Source of the DNA: Pelodera strongyloides
Taxonomy: Eukaryota > Nematoda > Chromadorea > Rhabditida > Rhabditidae
Direction of reading: 5' to 3'
Length of the DNA: 64,000 nucleotides
Assembly: GCA_036852015.1 (NCBI GenBank)
Contig: JAANDG010000511.1
Location: forward strand, 42,594-106,593
Position numbers and translations under genes: made by a program. This document shows, in pieces, positions 1 through 12,600 of this stretch (the first letter of the stretch is position 1; every line of letters starts with the position of its first letter). Under the pieces are notes generated by a model. The model was not told the origin of the DNA, ran no database searches, and worked only from the letters and a program-made list of their open reading frames with translations.

Positions 1-54
1 TCAGAAACACGTGTTTTGCTAGAATGAATACTGATTAGTCCTTCAATCTTCAAT

Positions 55-227
55 CGGTATAACAGCCGGTTTTTGAAACGTATTCCAATATAGTTTATGC
101 AAATGAATGGGCAGAATGGGCGATACAGCGCGATTTTTTTGCAATGCTAATAATGTACATTTGCATACAACATTTGGGAATGTTGTTGTGTAGGATGTGT
201 TTCAAAATCGGTAGTTATATGTCGCTA
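55..227. repeat. TTAA-MITE copy, diverged
   Basis: The left arm carries AACAGCCGG followed by TTTTTGAAACG, and the right arm carries the complementary TTTCAAAATCGG. The outer ends have decayed. It belongs to the subfamily with GGTATAACA at the left end rather than GAAATACC. Confidence 0.7.
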
Positions 228-798
228 TCTCATTTGAAAGACCGTTTTGTACTAGATCTAGAAGAAAGTAAACATGAATAGGAAAGTGATGGAAAGAACA
301 TAATAATGGGAGACAAAATTTTTTTGTTGTAGAACCGATAAAGTTAAACATTAAATTCACCATAATGTACAGTTTCTGCTTTCTATCACACCAATGGAAA
401 TGTTAGAATAATTAAAAACATTGAAATACTAGAACTCTCTGTAAGGCGAAAATATCATGATCATGATTTGTGTTCTACCAAAGACATGGGAAATCTCACC
501 AATACATAAATAAGGTCATGCTCATGCAAGATCCGATCAACATCTCAGTTCAGTTGAGTTTAGGAAATTAGCACTTAATTGCTCAACAATAATCTTACTC
601 TTCTACATATGGCAAAGAGAATATAATATTCTAATTTACTCTGAACCTAGCCTGGACTGGAGACGAGAAATTTGGCATCTGGAACTCGTCGTCTATCCTG
701 CTAAAGAACTCTGTGGAGCAATTCATAGTCCTGAACAATGTATTGAACCACTCTTGAATAAAGTAGCATGCTCTTGAATCGTAATTTTTGTTTATGAT

Positions 799-977
799 TT
801 TAAAGCGAAAAACCGGCCGGTTTTTGAAACGCATTGTGGACAGCTGAATTTTTACGTATTTACGCAGAGTTGCTCGAATTCAACTCGATTTTTATTCTTA
901 TTTATGTTCATTTGCATAAGTTGCATAAGAATGCTGGTGTACTCGATGTGTTTCAAAAACCGGCCGGTATTTCGCTA
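799..977. repeat. TTAA-MITE copy (GAAATACC subfamily)
   Basis: Reference copy for the family. Ends read TTTAAAGCGAAA and TATTTCGCT. Each arm contains the palindrome CCGGCCGG next to TTTTTGAAACGCAT or its complement. The middle is A/T-rich with GAATT, CATTTGCAT and TCGAATT motifs. No reading frame of note is present, so it is a non-autonomous palindromic element. Confidence 0.85.
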
Positions 978-1287
978 TGAGCTGAAGGAGGCAATTGCTG
1001 TAATTTAAACTTTTTGGCATACGTATATAATTCCAATACCTGTAGCACACACCATACCGGACCTACTTTTATTTTTATTTTTTTTGCAAGTTTTCGTACA
1101 AAGAACGCCTCGTTCTTTATTATTCTTCTCTATATTTCTCTGATATTCAATACTTCTTATCTCTCCTTTTTAATCACAAAATGACAGTTTCATTTGCCTA
1201 ATCTCACCTTTTACCCGCTATTTCCAGTTATTAGTATTGATTACTATTCAGTTGTCTGATGACGATCTACAAGTAATCCTTTTAGAA

Positions 1288-1452
1288 TTAAAGCGGAATA
1301 ACATCCGGTTTTTGAAACGTATTTTGTACACTGTATTTCGGTGTTGGTATGCAAATTACTGTGCGATACTGCGCAATTTTCAGTCTAATCAATATATGAG
1401 AATGCAGTTATCCAAAACCGGTTTCAAAAACTGGCTGTTATACTGCTTTAAA
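1288..1452. repeat. TTAA-MITE copy (GGTATAACA subfamily)
   Basis: Left end TTAAAGCGGAATAACATCCGG and right end complementary CTGTTATACTGCTTTAA, with TTTTTGAAACGTAT and its complement inside. It includes the 3' part of a spurious 76-codon open frame. Confidence 0.8.
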
Positions 1453-1931
1453 TGTCCTTACAACTAAAACGAAACTGAACTAGCCTTAGAATTGATTTCA
1501 CTGGCCAACACGAATTTTTATTTATTTTGTATGCACATACACTTACGTGCATGGGAAATTAAAACCACAGTAATGCAAGTACCTGTAATTTTTGATTTTA
1601 GTGCCTATATTTTTACTCAAGATCAAGCCTATTGCATAAAATTGGGACAAACACGTTTTGAATTTTCCTTTGTGGATTTATTGTTATACCATTTTGTCAG
1701 TTGCAGCTGTTTTTGGGTTCCATCTTGTCTAAATATTTACCTTTATTTACTTTCTTGCTTATTGCAAGTCCTTGTTTTTATGATTGGTTCTCAAGTTCAA
1801 ATATTAAACAAGCATGACACATGACTGCTGCTATAGTACTATTTGCCTTTTATGTGCTATGCATGTTGTTGCTTTAAAATAATTGTTTAGTAGAACACGG
1901 AATATTCTATTGAAATTTAAGCTTCTAGGTT

Positions 1932-2110
1932 CTTTAAAGCGAAATGCCGGCCGGTTTTTGAAACGCATCGTGGACAACTGAATACTTACGTATGCTAATC
2001 TGCTAAAATTTAGCTCGATTTTTTATTCTAATTAATGTTCATTCGCATAAGCTGCATAATAATGCTGCGGTTCTCGATGCGTTTCAAAAACCGGCTGGTA
2101 TTTCGCTCTA
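1932..2110. repeat. TTAA-MITE copy (GAAATACC subfamily)
   Basis: Left end CTTTAAAGCGAAATGCCGG, right end GGTATTTCGCTCTAAG. Close in length and internal sequence to the copy at 799-977. Confidence 0.85.
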
Positions 2111-2500
2111 AGGTTCGTGTCAGTGCGTCTTATATCTTCTGCTTATATCTTCCATGTGAGTTCTTTCTGTTGTTCTCTTCTATGGTGTCTTTGATTCTTC
2201 CTTAGTTGTTATATCCGTTTTTCTTACTATTAGCGCTTCTACGTTCTTCTTAGCTCTTGTACTTCTAGTAGTTCTCGTGTAGTTCTTGTTAGCATTTTTC
2301 TCTTTCTCAATCTATTTCAATCGACTTATAGTCATCCTCTTAGCTCTTATAATCTCCTTGGCACGGTTCATTGTTAGAGTTCGTTTGGCTACTCCTAGTT
2401 ATAAGTTACACCCAAGCTATTCGATATGTTGCAATCTTCATACAAATTCTTCAGGACCTCCGTAATTGTTCAAAACCGAAATCTGGTATTAACACTTGAA

Positions 2501-5500
2501 ATGAAAGACGAAATTCAAGAGTGGAACGCTGGTTAGTTTCTGTATTTATTATGCTATTAAAGAGGAGGAAAATAAAATAAACCAAGAACTGCTAGAAAAT
2601 AAAGGTAACAGTTTGAAGGGTTTGGTTGAGAAGTTATATGAATGAGTATATCAACTAGTTTGCTAGGCCATTAGTAGGGCAGCGTGCATCTAGCAATGTA
2701 GAACTCAACGTCGCATATTCAGGGTATTTTTAAGGTAACTAAGCGGTCTATTTGTAAGAAATACTCACTAAGCATCCAGAAATCCAGCTCTTCTTCATCA
2801 ACTGTAACTCTTATTGGGCACTATCAATAATCAATTAGGATCCTAAAAATAAACAACATCAATATCACTATCTTCAACTAATCAATAGTTTTTCAGAGTC
2901 CCCCTCTCAACACCGAGAATGCTCAATATGTTGTGCTCCATCTAGTGGTCATCACTTTAATGCGCCTTCATGCTCGGCATGTGCTGCTTTCTTCCGGTTA
3001 GTTCTAGAGATATTTAAAGCGATAGAACAGCCGGTTTTTGAAACACATCGAGTACACCAGCATTCTTACCCAGCTTATGCAAATGCGCATAAATTATAAT
3101 AAAAAATCGAGCTAAATTCGAGCAACTTTGCATAAATACGTAAGGATTCAGATGACTACGATGCGTTTCAAAAACCGGCCGTTATTTCGCTTTAAAACGA
3201 TATAAGGGCCGTTTTTTTGAAACATATCTATTCGACAACTGCATTCCAATATGTTAAATGCAACGAATATAATTAGAATAATAAAAAATCGCGCAGTATC
3301 GCGCAGTTATTTGCATACTCATACAGTACATGGGAATACAGCGATCAGCATACGTTTCAAAAAGCGGCCGTTATTTACATTTAAACAACTAACGCTAAAT
3401 ACCTTCGCTTAGAACTCGTTTGGCGGTGTTTTTCATTATTGTGCATTGATATAAGTAGATTATATCAGCGTAAGTTCATTTCGGTAAAATGTTAGAACGA
3501 CTTGAGTCCCAGCTCAGAGACAGATGAAAAATAAAGCTATAAAATCTTTACAATACATACCAAACTGAGAACGTAGAACTTATTTTTAGGAGAACCGTCA
3601 CACTAGATCGAAAGTTTCATTGCGCCGGCAACGGGAATTGCACTGTCGAATACAGTAAGAATACATTTTACTTATCCAAATAAGGTCTAAAGTATTTGAT
3701 ATAACAGAATTTGTAGTACCTTGTGAAGGCAAGCAAAATATTATGTTGAATGAGAGAACTGACAACGCACACTTCTGTGAAGAATTTTCCGTGCGCAATG
3801 AAGGAGTTTTTGAGGCGCGGCAAAAAAAGCAGGTGCGCCTACCTCTCGCCGCACACATGATTGGTTTGGTTTGGTAGTCCTCTGTCAACTTGCACTTGCA
3901 CCGCGTGGATATTTTGGTGCCAGGTGCTCGCCGCGCACCACTCTGGTTACACGAGAGAATACTCAATTGTATTCAAGCCGACTCAAACGGTAATTATTTG
4001 TGGTTCTTAACGTTAGCGATATTGCTAGATAACAATAGTAATAGATAGTTCTAAGTTGAGGATAAAAGAGGGGGCTTACTCAGTAACTGACAATGGCATT
4101 AGCTGGTAACAAACGGCTCGAGGATATAAACCCAGAAAATATAAAGAACATATTTTTTCAGCAATGCGTGTGATCTGTCGTGCGTGTCGCTACAAGAAAT
4201 GTATAAATGCGGGAATGGATAGAAGAGGTACTAAAATATTGATTTTTTTAACGAAGGCTAGCAATAAATGTTTCTTTCATGAATTAAATGATTAAGACTT
4301 CACCATATTGATTTTACTACCTGAGCACGTTTGGTTTGACGCGTTCCTAATCCTAACCAAATATTTACGTAATTTCCAAATTATTGATTTATGCAAATTT
4401 CAGCCGTCCAACCCCGCCGCGACACCAACTTTGGACGTCGAAAGATTCTCCAACTTCCGAAGCAAAACATTCATATCAATGAGTTCCCAAGCAATTCTTT
4501 ACAGCATAATCACCAAACTAGTCCACTTCAGCCAGTAATGGTAGGTTGTTTGTTTATCATGTAAGCGGGCAGCTATAATACGCGACGATCCCGCACAACG
4601 GAGAAAATTTCATTTGGCTCACTTGTGGCGCACTCGTGGCGCACTGATGGCTCACCTCCCGCAATCCTTTGCAAAAGGGTGAAACAGGTGTGCGCACTGG
4701 AATTGCGCACCTTTTCGCGCACCCCTGACACACACGCTCTCAATTTGAAATGTGATGATAATAAATGAAAACACACGCTTTTTTTTTAAATTTTCTAATT
4801 GGGTGGAATCTTCAAGGTAATATGGCATCGGCTAAACAATGTCTTTGGTGCCGCCGACGGTTTGATATGCAATGTCTTTTTTTCCAGGAGACATGTGGTC
4901 TGGAGATCCCTCAACCTGGGCAACTGCCCCCGCAGTGCCCATCAGGCTCAGGCTCCACGTCCTCTTCGGGCTACGGATCCACCACTTTCTTTGATGATAC
5001 TTCAGGCCAAATACCGCCTACCAGTAGTCAACAATGGAGTCCCATGTTCTCGACAAGGTATAACATTATCGATCCATGATTCATTACAGCTAATCATCGC
5101 ATACGAGAGAGAGAGAGAAATATTGAGAGATAGAGAAAGAGATAGAGGAAAATTCACTCTGGTTGTCTGCCTTCATACCATATGATTGTACTCACAATCA
5201 GGCGGGGCTTAGCGTATCGATTGATAGTTATTTAATCAATAAAAAAGACCAATAACCAATGCCTTTGCAGTCTTCCGTCTCCTCCTATTGAATCCGCCGT
5301 GGACGATCTACTCAAGGAGGAACGGCTCTATAATGAAAGAAGAAAAATACTTTATTGCGGACGGTCACCTATATCAACCCTACTCACCGCCAGCGAGGTG
5401 GATGATATTGTATGTTGTTCTTATTTATTAAAACAGGGTTTTTACTTTCTGTGCGGACGCAACGTGCCAAAGATGCGCGCGAGCACTGCGCGGATGATGA

Positions 5501-7308
5501 TAAATCCCGTTGGCGCACTCGCCGCACAACTCTCTCTACAGCGTTTTTTCCCAATCCCACCTTCTTTTGACATACTCCTGAAAAGTGCGCCATGCTTTTG
5601 CCGCACACACTTTTTTCCTCCAGAGTAGCAACCTTGGAGAACCAAGACATGTCCCTTGAAATTTCCCTGGCTGACTGACTATCAGGCTATCTATGTCACA
5701 AAGCCGGTGAACCAAAACCTAATAAATAAAATAAAAATAAAAATAAAAATAATCAAACAAGTTACAGCCATTCTCCGTTGACGACACCCAAGAGCTGACA
5801 TTTTCTGGTATTCGGAAGGACATCCGAGCTCAGATTCTCCTCACTTACGAGTGGATCCGAGGGTGGAAGCACTTTGGAAACCTGAATTTGAGGGATAAGG
5901 TACGTCAGGAACTTTAAAGCGACATAACAGCCGGTTTTTGACACATATGATCTGTATACTGTATTCACATGCAACGTATGCAAATAACTGATGAAGCTGC
6001 ACAATTTTTAGACCAATTATAGTATTCTGTATGCAGCATATGGGAATTTTTCCGATGTACATTTCAAAAACGGATGCTATAACGCTTTAATATTCTACCT
6101 TGCAGAAGACATTCCTAAGACGATGCATCCTCTACCACACTATTCTCGATCCTGCTTATCTCACTTATCGGTTGGGATATCCGGACAGGTATCGGAATTT
6201 TATATAAAGATAAAGTGAACCCCATCCATAATATCAACCGAACCCGCGGAGTAGGTCAAGGAGCAGAGCACACAAAACATACGCTGCTCGGCACGGTAAT
6301 GCATCCCCGGCATAGTCTCCATGCTAACGGTTGCCACTTGTAAGAGGCAAGTGGGTGGTCGATCACGGTGGATCCTGTAGATAGCTTACCTTAGGTTTGT
6401 AACTCTAGATTTATAATGTTCAACGGACTCTACGTGGGCGTAGACGAGAACTCGGAGGTTGGCTGGCAAAGTGAAAAGGACGTCATATCAGCAGAACTCA
6501 AAAATGAGTAAGAACGTTTTTTTAGCGAATTCACACTTTCCGCTTTTCGATGTTGTGGAAACGATCTTTCCTATACTACAATACAGAACAACTTGCAAGC
6601 TGTCCCAACTGCATGGCGCGTAAGGAATTAGCAACTACATCACCAGGCGGCTGCAACTAACCATAGATAAAGACGGGATCCCTAAAAAATAATCTACAAT
6701 ATGAATATAATCTCTCTTGCAGGCTGTATCGTCCACTCATGGAACGTGTGCAGAACGAGATCGTGATTCCAATGACACAAATCAAGTTGACATATACGGA
6801 GTATGTGGTGCTCAAAGGACTCGTATCTTTCAAGAGTGCAAGTAAGATATTCTGATGTAGCACATTAGAACCCTTGGAAACGAACACTCAAACTGCACAA
6901 ACTCTGCGAGGAACCATTATTTTCATGAAGTTTTAATATTTTAATACTCCAAAGTTCCAAAGAGTTACAATACCGATAATGGGGTCTCGATGTATGGCAA
7001 AAACAGCGCATTTTGCTTCCAAGTATCAATTGTGCATCTCGTGTACGATTTTGCATACACCTTTGAAAGTTAGAAAATGCACCATTGATAATACTAGAGG
7101 AGGCGAAAATGCACAGTTTATGCACGCTCGAAAAAAATAGTCCTGGGGCTACCGCCGCGGGACCATTTTTTGGCGGCCTGTAGATGTTCTCGTGTAGTGC
7201 CAATCTACGGTAATTAAAGCCATACTTGGAAGCAAAAATCGGCAATTTTTGCCATACATCGAGACCCCATTAAAGATCAAAGAGCAAATTGATGAATGGA
7301 CTTGATGA

Positions 7309-7362
<54 letters not shown>

Positions 7363-8772
7363 ACGGTCCCACTCTCGGTCATGGGAGAGAGGACACGCCA
7401 CCAAATCCAATAATATTGATTGGTTCCAGGTGTCTATGATATCGATCCATCAACCCGTGCAATGACCAATTCCCAAATCGATGCCGTCCTCCACGGACTC
7501 CATCTCCACTACCAACAAATCGGAATGGGAGAGCAGGAGATCGCAGAAAGGACAGGAAATCTGGTCCTTCTCATGAGCGGCATATTTGTGAGTTTCTAAT
7601 CTCGTACTTCAACAGCGTGCACTTTTATTCAAGGGTGATACATCAATACGATGTTCAACGTTTGCTCATGTGCCGCACAGGTCCTGAGTAGCAGGCGACG
7701 AGTTCCAGATGATATAAGTTTATCGACGTCTTCGGATTATATATATATCGAAGTCATTCGAACATTTCAAATAACTAGAGATAACTAGAGTGTAGATAAC
7801 TTTAAGTGGAAATCATCCTCTTATTTGCAGGCAGTCAGCATGGAATGTCTGGAAAGTCATCAAAAGATTCAATTCTTTGATTTGTGGGAATTGGATGACC
7901 TACTTCTTCAACTTCTGACAAGAGACGCCGGACGGAATTCACAGAGAAAGAAGAGCGCTTCAGCTTCAGTTTCTTCGACGGTACACGGTTCTGATCAGCA
8001 GCAGCAGCAGCAGCAACATCACCAATATGACCAACAACAAGAGCAGCAAAACCAATCGATGCAGCAAAATCACCAGCAGAATCAACAACAGCTGCAACCA
8101 AATCAGCTGCCACATCAATATAAACAACAAGTGCTGCAGCAACAGGCGCAACCGCAACAACCTCAGCAGCAAAGTCAGAAGCAAGAACAATACCAGCATC
8201 ATCAACAACAACAACAACAGCAGCCGCAACATTCTGCATTGGGTTACGGTACTCCAGTGGATGCAACTAGGCAACATAATACTCCTGAACATCAGCAGCA
8301 CAATACAACTGTATCGCACAAATGCACTGATAAAAATGTTCTACGCCCTGCAAATGAAGTAAAGCAAAAGATAAATCCGGATATTCTTGTGGGATCAGTG
8401 ACCACACGTCCTTCCCCATCAGATCATGCTCATCATCCCGAACCAACTCAAACTCCCACCTTATTTTCTCCCAGCAGTGATCCATTCCTATCCTCCTTCT
8501 CGCCAATGACCTTCACGATGTCGCCGTTCTCCGTCACAACGATGAGCACGATGACGACCACGACGTCCACGACACCACAATCAGGGTGTTGCATGCCACC
8601 ATTGAGCACCATGGATACCACGACGTCCATGACACCACAGCCAGAGAGTTACTTCCTGAATCAAGGAAGAGATCAATTTGTGCCATATCCAGAAACAGGG
8701 GAGAAACTGAGAACGACGGACTGTTATGCTTCAAGTCTTCCGAGCACTGAATCGCAGCTATTTGAGGGCTGA
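2501..8772 (+). CDS. Nuclear hormone receptor with glutamine-rich tail
   Basis: Ligand-regulated transcription factor family, acting in the nucleus. Thirteen exons keep phase throughout: 2501-2531, 2897-2996, 3590-3654, 4162-4227, 4404-4540, 4888-5057, 5271-5397, 5768-5899, 6106-6188, 6409-6507, 6723-6841, 7430-7587 and 7831-8772, giving 742 residues. The first zinc finger starts at Cys19 (ECSICC) and ends in [10 protein letters not shown]; the second has the C-x5-C-x9-C-x2-C spacing and ends [10 protein letters not shown] linker leads to a ligand-binding region (about 230-460) with the motifs [10 protein letters not shown] and EYVVLKGL. A helix-like [12 protein letters not shown] at about 447-458 may be its end. 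The last exon then adds a Gln/His tract at about 485-565 and a Ser/Thr/Pro region with an imperfect tandem duplication. The alanine-containing P-box and divergent fold point to the nematode supplementary receptors. I cannot assign an nhr number. The short first exon is the least certain part. Confidence 0.93.
3012..3195. repeat. TTAA-MITE copy in receptor intron 2
   Basis: Left end TTTAAAGCGATAGAACAGCC, right end GGCCGTTATTTCGCTTTAAA. It is joined directly to the next copy, the two sharing the TTTAAA boundary. Confidence 0.8.
3190..3386. repeat. Second TTAA-MITE copy, abutting the first
   Basis: Starts at the shared TTTAAA with ACGATATAAGGGCCG and ends GGCCGTTATTTACATTTAAA. It differs from its neighbour inside, so it is a separate insertion into the end of the first copy rather than a local duplication. 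Confidence 0.75.
3720..3960. repeat. GCGCAC-rich repeat in receptor intron 3
   Basis: A block rich in GCGCAC and GTGCGC (for example AGGTGCGCC and CCGTGCGCAA) that contrasts with the A/T-rich intron around it. It is one of about ten such blocks in the window. Confidence 0.6.
4585..4750. repeat. GCGCAC-rich repeat in receptor intron 5
   Basis: Contains GTGGCGCAC twice in tandem, then TGTGCGCAC and GCGCACC in the opposite orientation. This gives a loose inverted structure. Confidence 0.6.
5440..5630. repeat. GCGCAC-rich repeat in receptor intron 7
   Basis: Holds GCGCGAGCACTGCGCGG, GGCGCACTCGCCGCACA and GTGCGCCATGC. It lies 40 bases after the exon ending at 5397 and has no coding potential in the gene's frame. 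Confidence 0.55.
5913..6090. repeat. TTAA-MITE copy in receptor intron 8
   Basis: Begins CTTTAAAGCGACATAACAGC only 13 bases after the exon ending at 5899. It ends TATAACGCTTTAA 15 bases before the exon starting at 6106, so the element makes up nearly the whole intron. Confidence 0.85.
6980..7270. repeat. Inverted-repeat element in receptor intron 11
   Basis: Arms of about 48 bases at 6980-7026 and 7223-7270 are complementary: TGGGGTCTCGATGTATGGC on the left and GCCATACATCGAGACCCCA on the right. No gene frame is present. This is a different family from the TTAA elements. Confidence 0.8.
7311..7362 (+). repeat. (CT)n microsatellite
   Basis: About 26 uninterrupted CT units in the same intron as the inverted-repeat element, about 70 bases before the exon that starts at 7430. 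Confidence 0.95.
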
Positions 8773-9650
8773 TTGGCTTATTTGTTTGGATTCTGGATAT
8801 TTATGTTTTATTTATCTGTACCTCTGCTGGAACACTTATTGTTTTATTATGTTCCCCTGTTTATATAGTAATACACACACTATGATGTTTTCTTTATTAT
8901 TGTGCATGTAGATACCAGATTACCATTATTATGTTTTCTCCCTCTGTGATTTATGGAGTGGTCCTGTATTACCTACGTATAATCAGCAATTGTGTTCACT
9001 TATACATATGTTTAATGTAAAATTCATCTCGAATACTTGCACTATTACAATAAAAAAACATGTCAGAAACGTTACATCGCAGACACAATAACACGAAGGC
9101 AAACAATTCATACCACACAGTAATTACCTTGATACTGACAGTGATGACGCGAATAAAAACGAATTTATTTGAAATGCACACAATCATACACACAGTAAAT
9201 TACCCGCACATAAAGCAAATACAACGAGGGAGGCCGTTCGAGGGAATCATTTCGCGGAATCATTTCGCACAATTTCTTTCAAAGGCATGAAGGCATGATT
9301 ACAAGCTTTTCATCACATACATAAACGTAGCGCTGGTGAACCTCGAAAAAGAAAATAAAGTTGCTGAATTATTTCAGTGAGAGTGAACGAACAGCTAACG
9401 GAAAAACACATTGTAGAGTCAGGAACTGCAAAACTACAGTACCTCCATCTACCGAAGCAACATCATACCGTATGATTTCTGTAAATCGCTGATAAACAGT
9501 ATTCCAATTCCGAAACGAAACGACCTTATTTCAGCCAAATGCATTTAATATAAATGCAATAGTAGAAGAAAGTTAAAGTGCCATTGAATATTGGAGAACT
9601 TGGGCATACAAGTTGGCAATGTTCTATGGACAAGGCAATAATCTACCTAA
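8773..9650. other. Convergent 3' region between receptor and membrane protein
   Basis: This is the tail-to-tail spacer. An AATAAA at about 9049 is the best candidate poly(A) signal for the receptor, giving a 3' UTR of roughly 280 bases. I see no exon on either strand. Confidence 0.5.
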
Positions 9651-12600
9651 CTACCTCTTTCTAGCTATGTTCACATCTGCACTATAGTACGGTAGTTTAG
9701 TGGTCGTGTATCTTTGCATCCGATTACTATTCCTCTCTTTAATTTCGATGTCATCATCGTTGTCATCACTGTCATCGGGTTGTTCGTCCGTGTCATGTGC
9801 TGCCTCTTTTCTATGTCGATTGGCAATATTCTGACTTTCAATTGCAAAAACGGCCAGAAGAATGGCCAGAAACAGGACGCATACGCCGACTTTCACGACC
9901 GTTTTGAGCAGCTGGCGCGGCTTTTCTAAATAATATGAATTACTTATTGTAAGATGAAGCATATAAATAACGTCTACATGAAAATGGATAACCACTGAAG
10001 CCATATTCACCACTCAATTCCCTCGGGAAATGCCATTCCCCCAGGGAAATATTTCCTGGGGGAATGGCATTTGAACGTGAGAAAACAATCGCAGGGAAGC
10101 AAGTTCTCCCCGGGAACCGGGGGAATTCAGCGTCGTATATTGTATGAATAAATGAAAATGTCTCTTTCCCTCTACGAAACGAGAGATTTTCCACTGCACT
10201 TCGTAGATTTAGTATATATGATTTATAGTCCCTTCAGCTAATACATACGAGTTCCGACACATTTTTCCAAAGACTTTCAACTGATTAGCTTTGTGGTTTG
10301 TTATTTATAACTTTGAACGGAAATAATGATATGAGGTAAGATGTCAGTGAAAAAGATAAGCCTTTTCCAATAATTTTATCGTATCACTTCCGGCGGAAGA
10401 AAACAAAGCAAATCAGCAAAGATCAGCGCCAACACTCGAAAGTTGTATACAAAGTTTGTAATCAATCCCTGCTTTAATTAGAAAAGCATTCGCAAATGTA
10501 ATCATTGACGTCATAGGAATAATTATCGAACTCACTTAGTTAGAAATATAGAAATACTAACATAATCCTAAGTTTACGTCATACCCCTTACTTCAAGAAA
10601 CGTGACGTGATTCGGTTAAAATTCAAATGCATTATTTTTGAATTGCAGACTTCGAGAAAAAACCCTTATAGATGTATTTGAATTATGCCTCAGATTTGAT
10701 AGCTTGGTAGCAAAGAAACTCCGACTAGAGTTTCTGATTACGTTCTTCCAAACGGAGCACGAAGCAAGTTAACCCTAATCATACCCTCCAATAAAATAGT
10801 GGTTTCCTAATCTAACGACGAAAGCCCTCCCATTCGAAGATCTTCACGCGCTAAAGCGAAATATTTTTTTTCGATTTTTGAAACACATCGAGTACTCCGT
10901 ATTCTTATGCAGCTTATGCAAAATTGGAATAAAAAATCGAGCTAAATTCGAGCAAATTAGCATAAACACGTGAGAATTCACTTTTTTCGCGATACGTTTA
11001 AAAACCGGCCGGTATTTCGCTTTAAATCCAAATTTCTTTTTATTTATAGGAGAGCATAACATATCAAAAATTCAATTCTTTGAAAGAAATTTTAAATAAA
11101 TACTCACTCGGACTTGGTGTAGGTTCCGATTTATCGAGTCCGTTCACGGTTATATGTACAGTAGACGGTTCCAATGAGAATCTTACGCTCTTTTTCGAAT
11201 CCGCAGGAGAGTGACTGGGAGGTAGCAAGGCAAGGTCGGGGGCCTGGAAAATAGATTGGCATTGATTGAATGGACGTGGCCAATTAAATATTGATCGAGC
11301 GATTGTGAAGTAAGTTTTATGTGATTTAAGCTGGACATTGCCGCGACATTCCGGGTCACTGCGTTAACGCAGTGGAGAGCGTTAACGGTCGCTATTCGAC
11401 CGCTACCCTCCGGATTCAAAGTGTGGTTCCAGCTTCCAGCCCTGTGCCCACAATCTCTTCAGCCTAATCTCAAGCCTAAGCCTAAGCGATACTTCCATAT
11501 TGTTGGCCAGGCCAGGTCACGGTAAGGCTTACCCTAAGGTTCGGACAGGATACATTGATTGACGTTGGTGTGGTATTCAGAGAGGATACTTCCAAGTGAG
11601 CGACGGAAGGACGACGAGTGGCAGGATAGAGATTCGGATCAGCATTGTGTGAACGAGAGGACGAGAGAGCTGGCAGCCTACAAAGCAGGTATACGGTAGG
11701 TACAGTATTTAAGAAAGAGCCAAACTTCTATATGTAGCCCAAGCAATAGTACAAATCAACGTCTCACTATACAGTCTGTTGCGACGCCGAGCAACACGGA
11801 GAATCCAGCTTATTTCTACTATTTGAAAAAAAAAACACATGTGAAGCACCTAACTTTAATATACATTTTTACACTACGTCGAAGAACTACACACATATAT
11901 GTACATCCTAGTCATATGTCAATTTGAATCAAGTTGTTGCACCGAGATCTTGTCAATAGCCATATTGCTTACCTTGAATGCCGACCAACATCCATCGTCA
12001 CCATATTAGAATGCGCAGGTAGGTCAAAAGTAGGCAGTGGTGATGGCGAGAATGGGGAAGTAGATGGCGAATGGACATATAATTCAGATAGACTCCCGGA
12101 CACACTCGCCACACTTGTGTGACAACAGTCATCTGGTTGTGGAGAACCGAACGGCATCTCGAAGATTACTGTATTCCCTGAAATTGTACATTTTGTTGAA
12201 GAAAATATGCTTATAATACAATTTATTTGATACAAAATAATTACTAAACTAAAAGGTAGTGATACAGAGAAAAGCATCTCTCTAGCGGTTACAGAAAAAA
12301 TATGAAACGATGATTCACTGTAAGGACAAGAGCCTCCATATACATATATATATATACACATATATATATATAAACACAATATAATGGATACATATGAAAA
12401 GTAAGAGACAAGATATCACAAAACATAAAAAAAATCCTCCTAGGCTGATCAAACGTACATTTTACAGGGTTGTGATTCTGTGATACACATGCATAGCTTC
12501 AGCGCTCATATATGTATACTGAAGTAACTGACGATGTCTGCGCGGCGTAAAAAAATAACTAATGTGAATAAAAAAAGGCTTAGGCTTAGACTTAGGCTTC

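Larger units (their letters stand above)
1..2500. other. Gene-free upstream region with four MITE copies
   Basis: I see no convincing exon here. The stretch holds four copies of the TTAA palindromic element (listed separately) and T-rich sequence at 2110-2460, which may contain the promoter of the nuclear receptor that starts at 2501. A 110-codon open frame at 1492-1824 has no recognisable similarity and no supporting splice sites. Confidence 0.5.

Noticed and set aside
7835..8319. Antisense frames rich in Ala/Val or Leu
   Set aside because: They are the complement of the CAG/CAA glutamine tract of the receptor's last exon.
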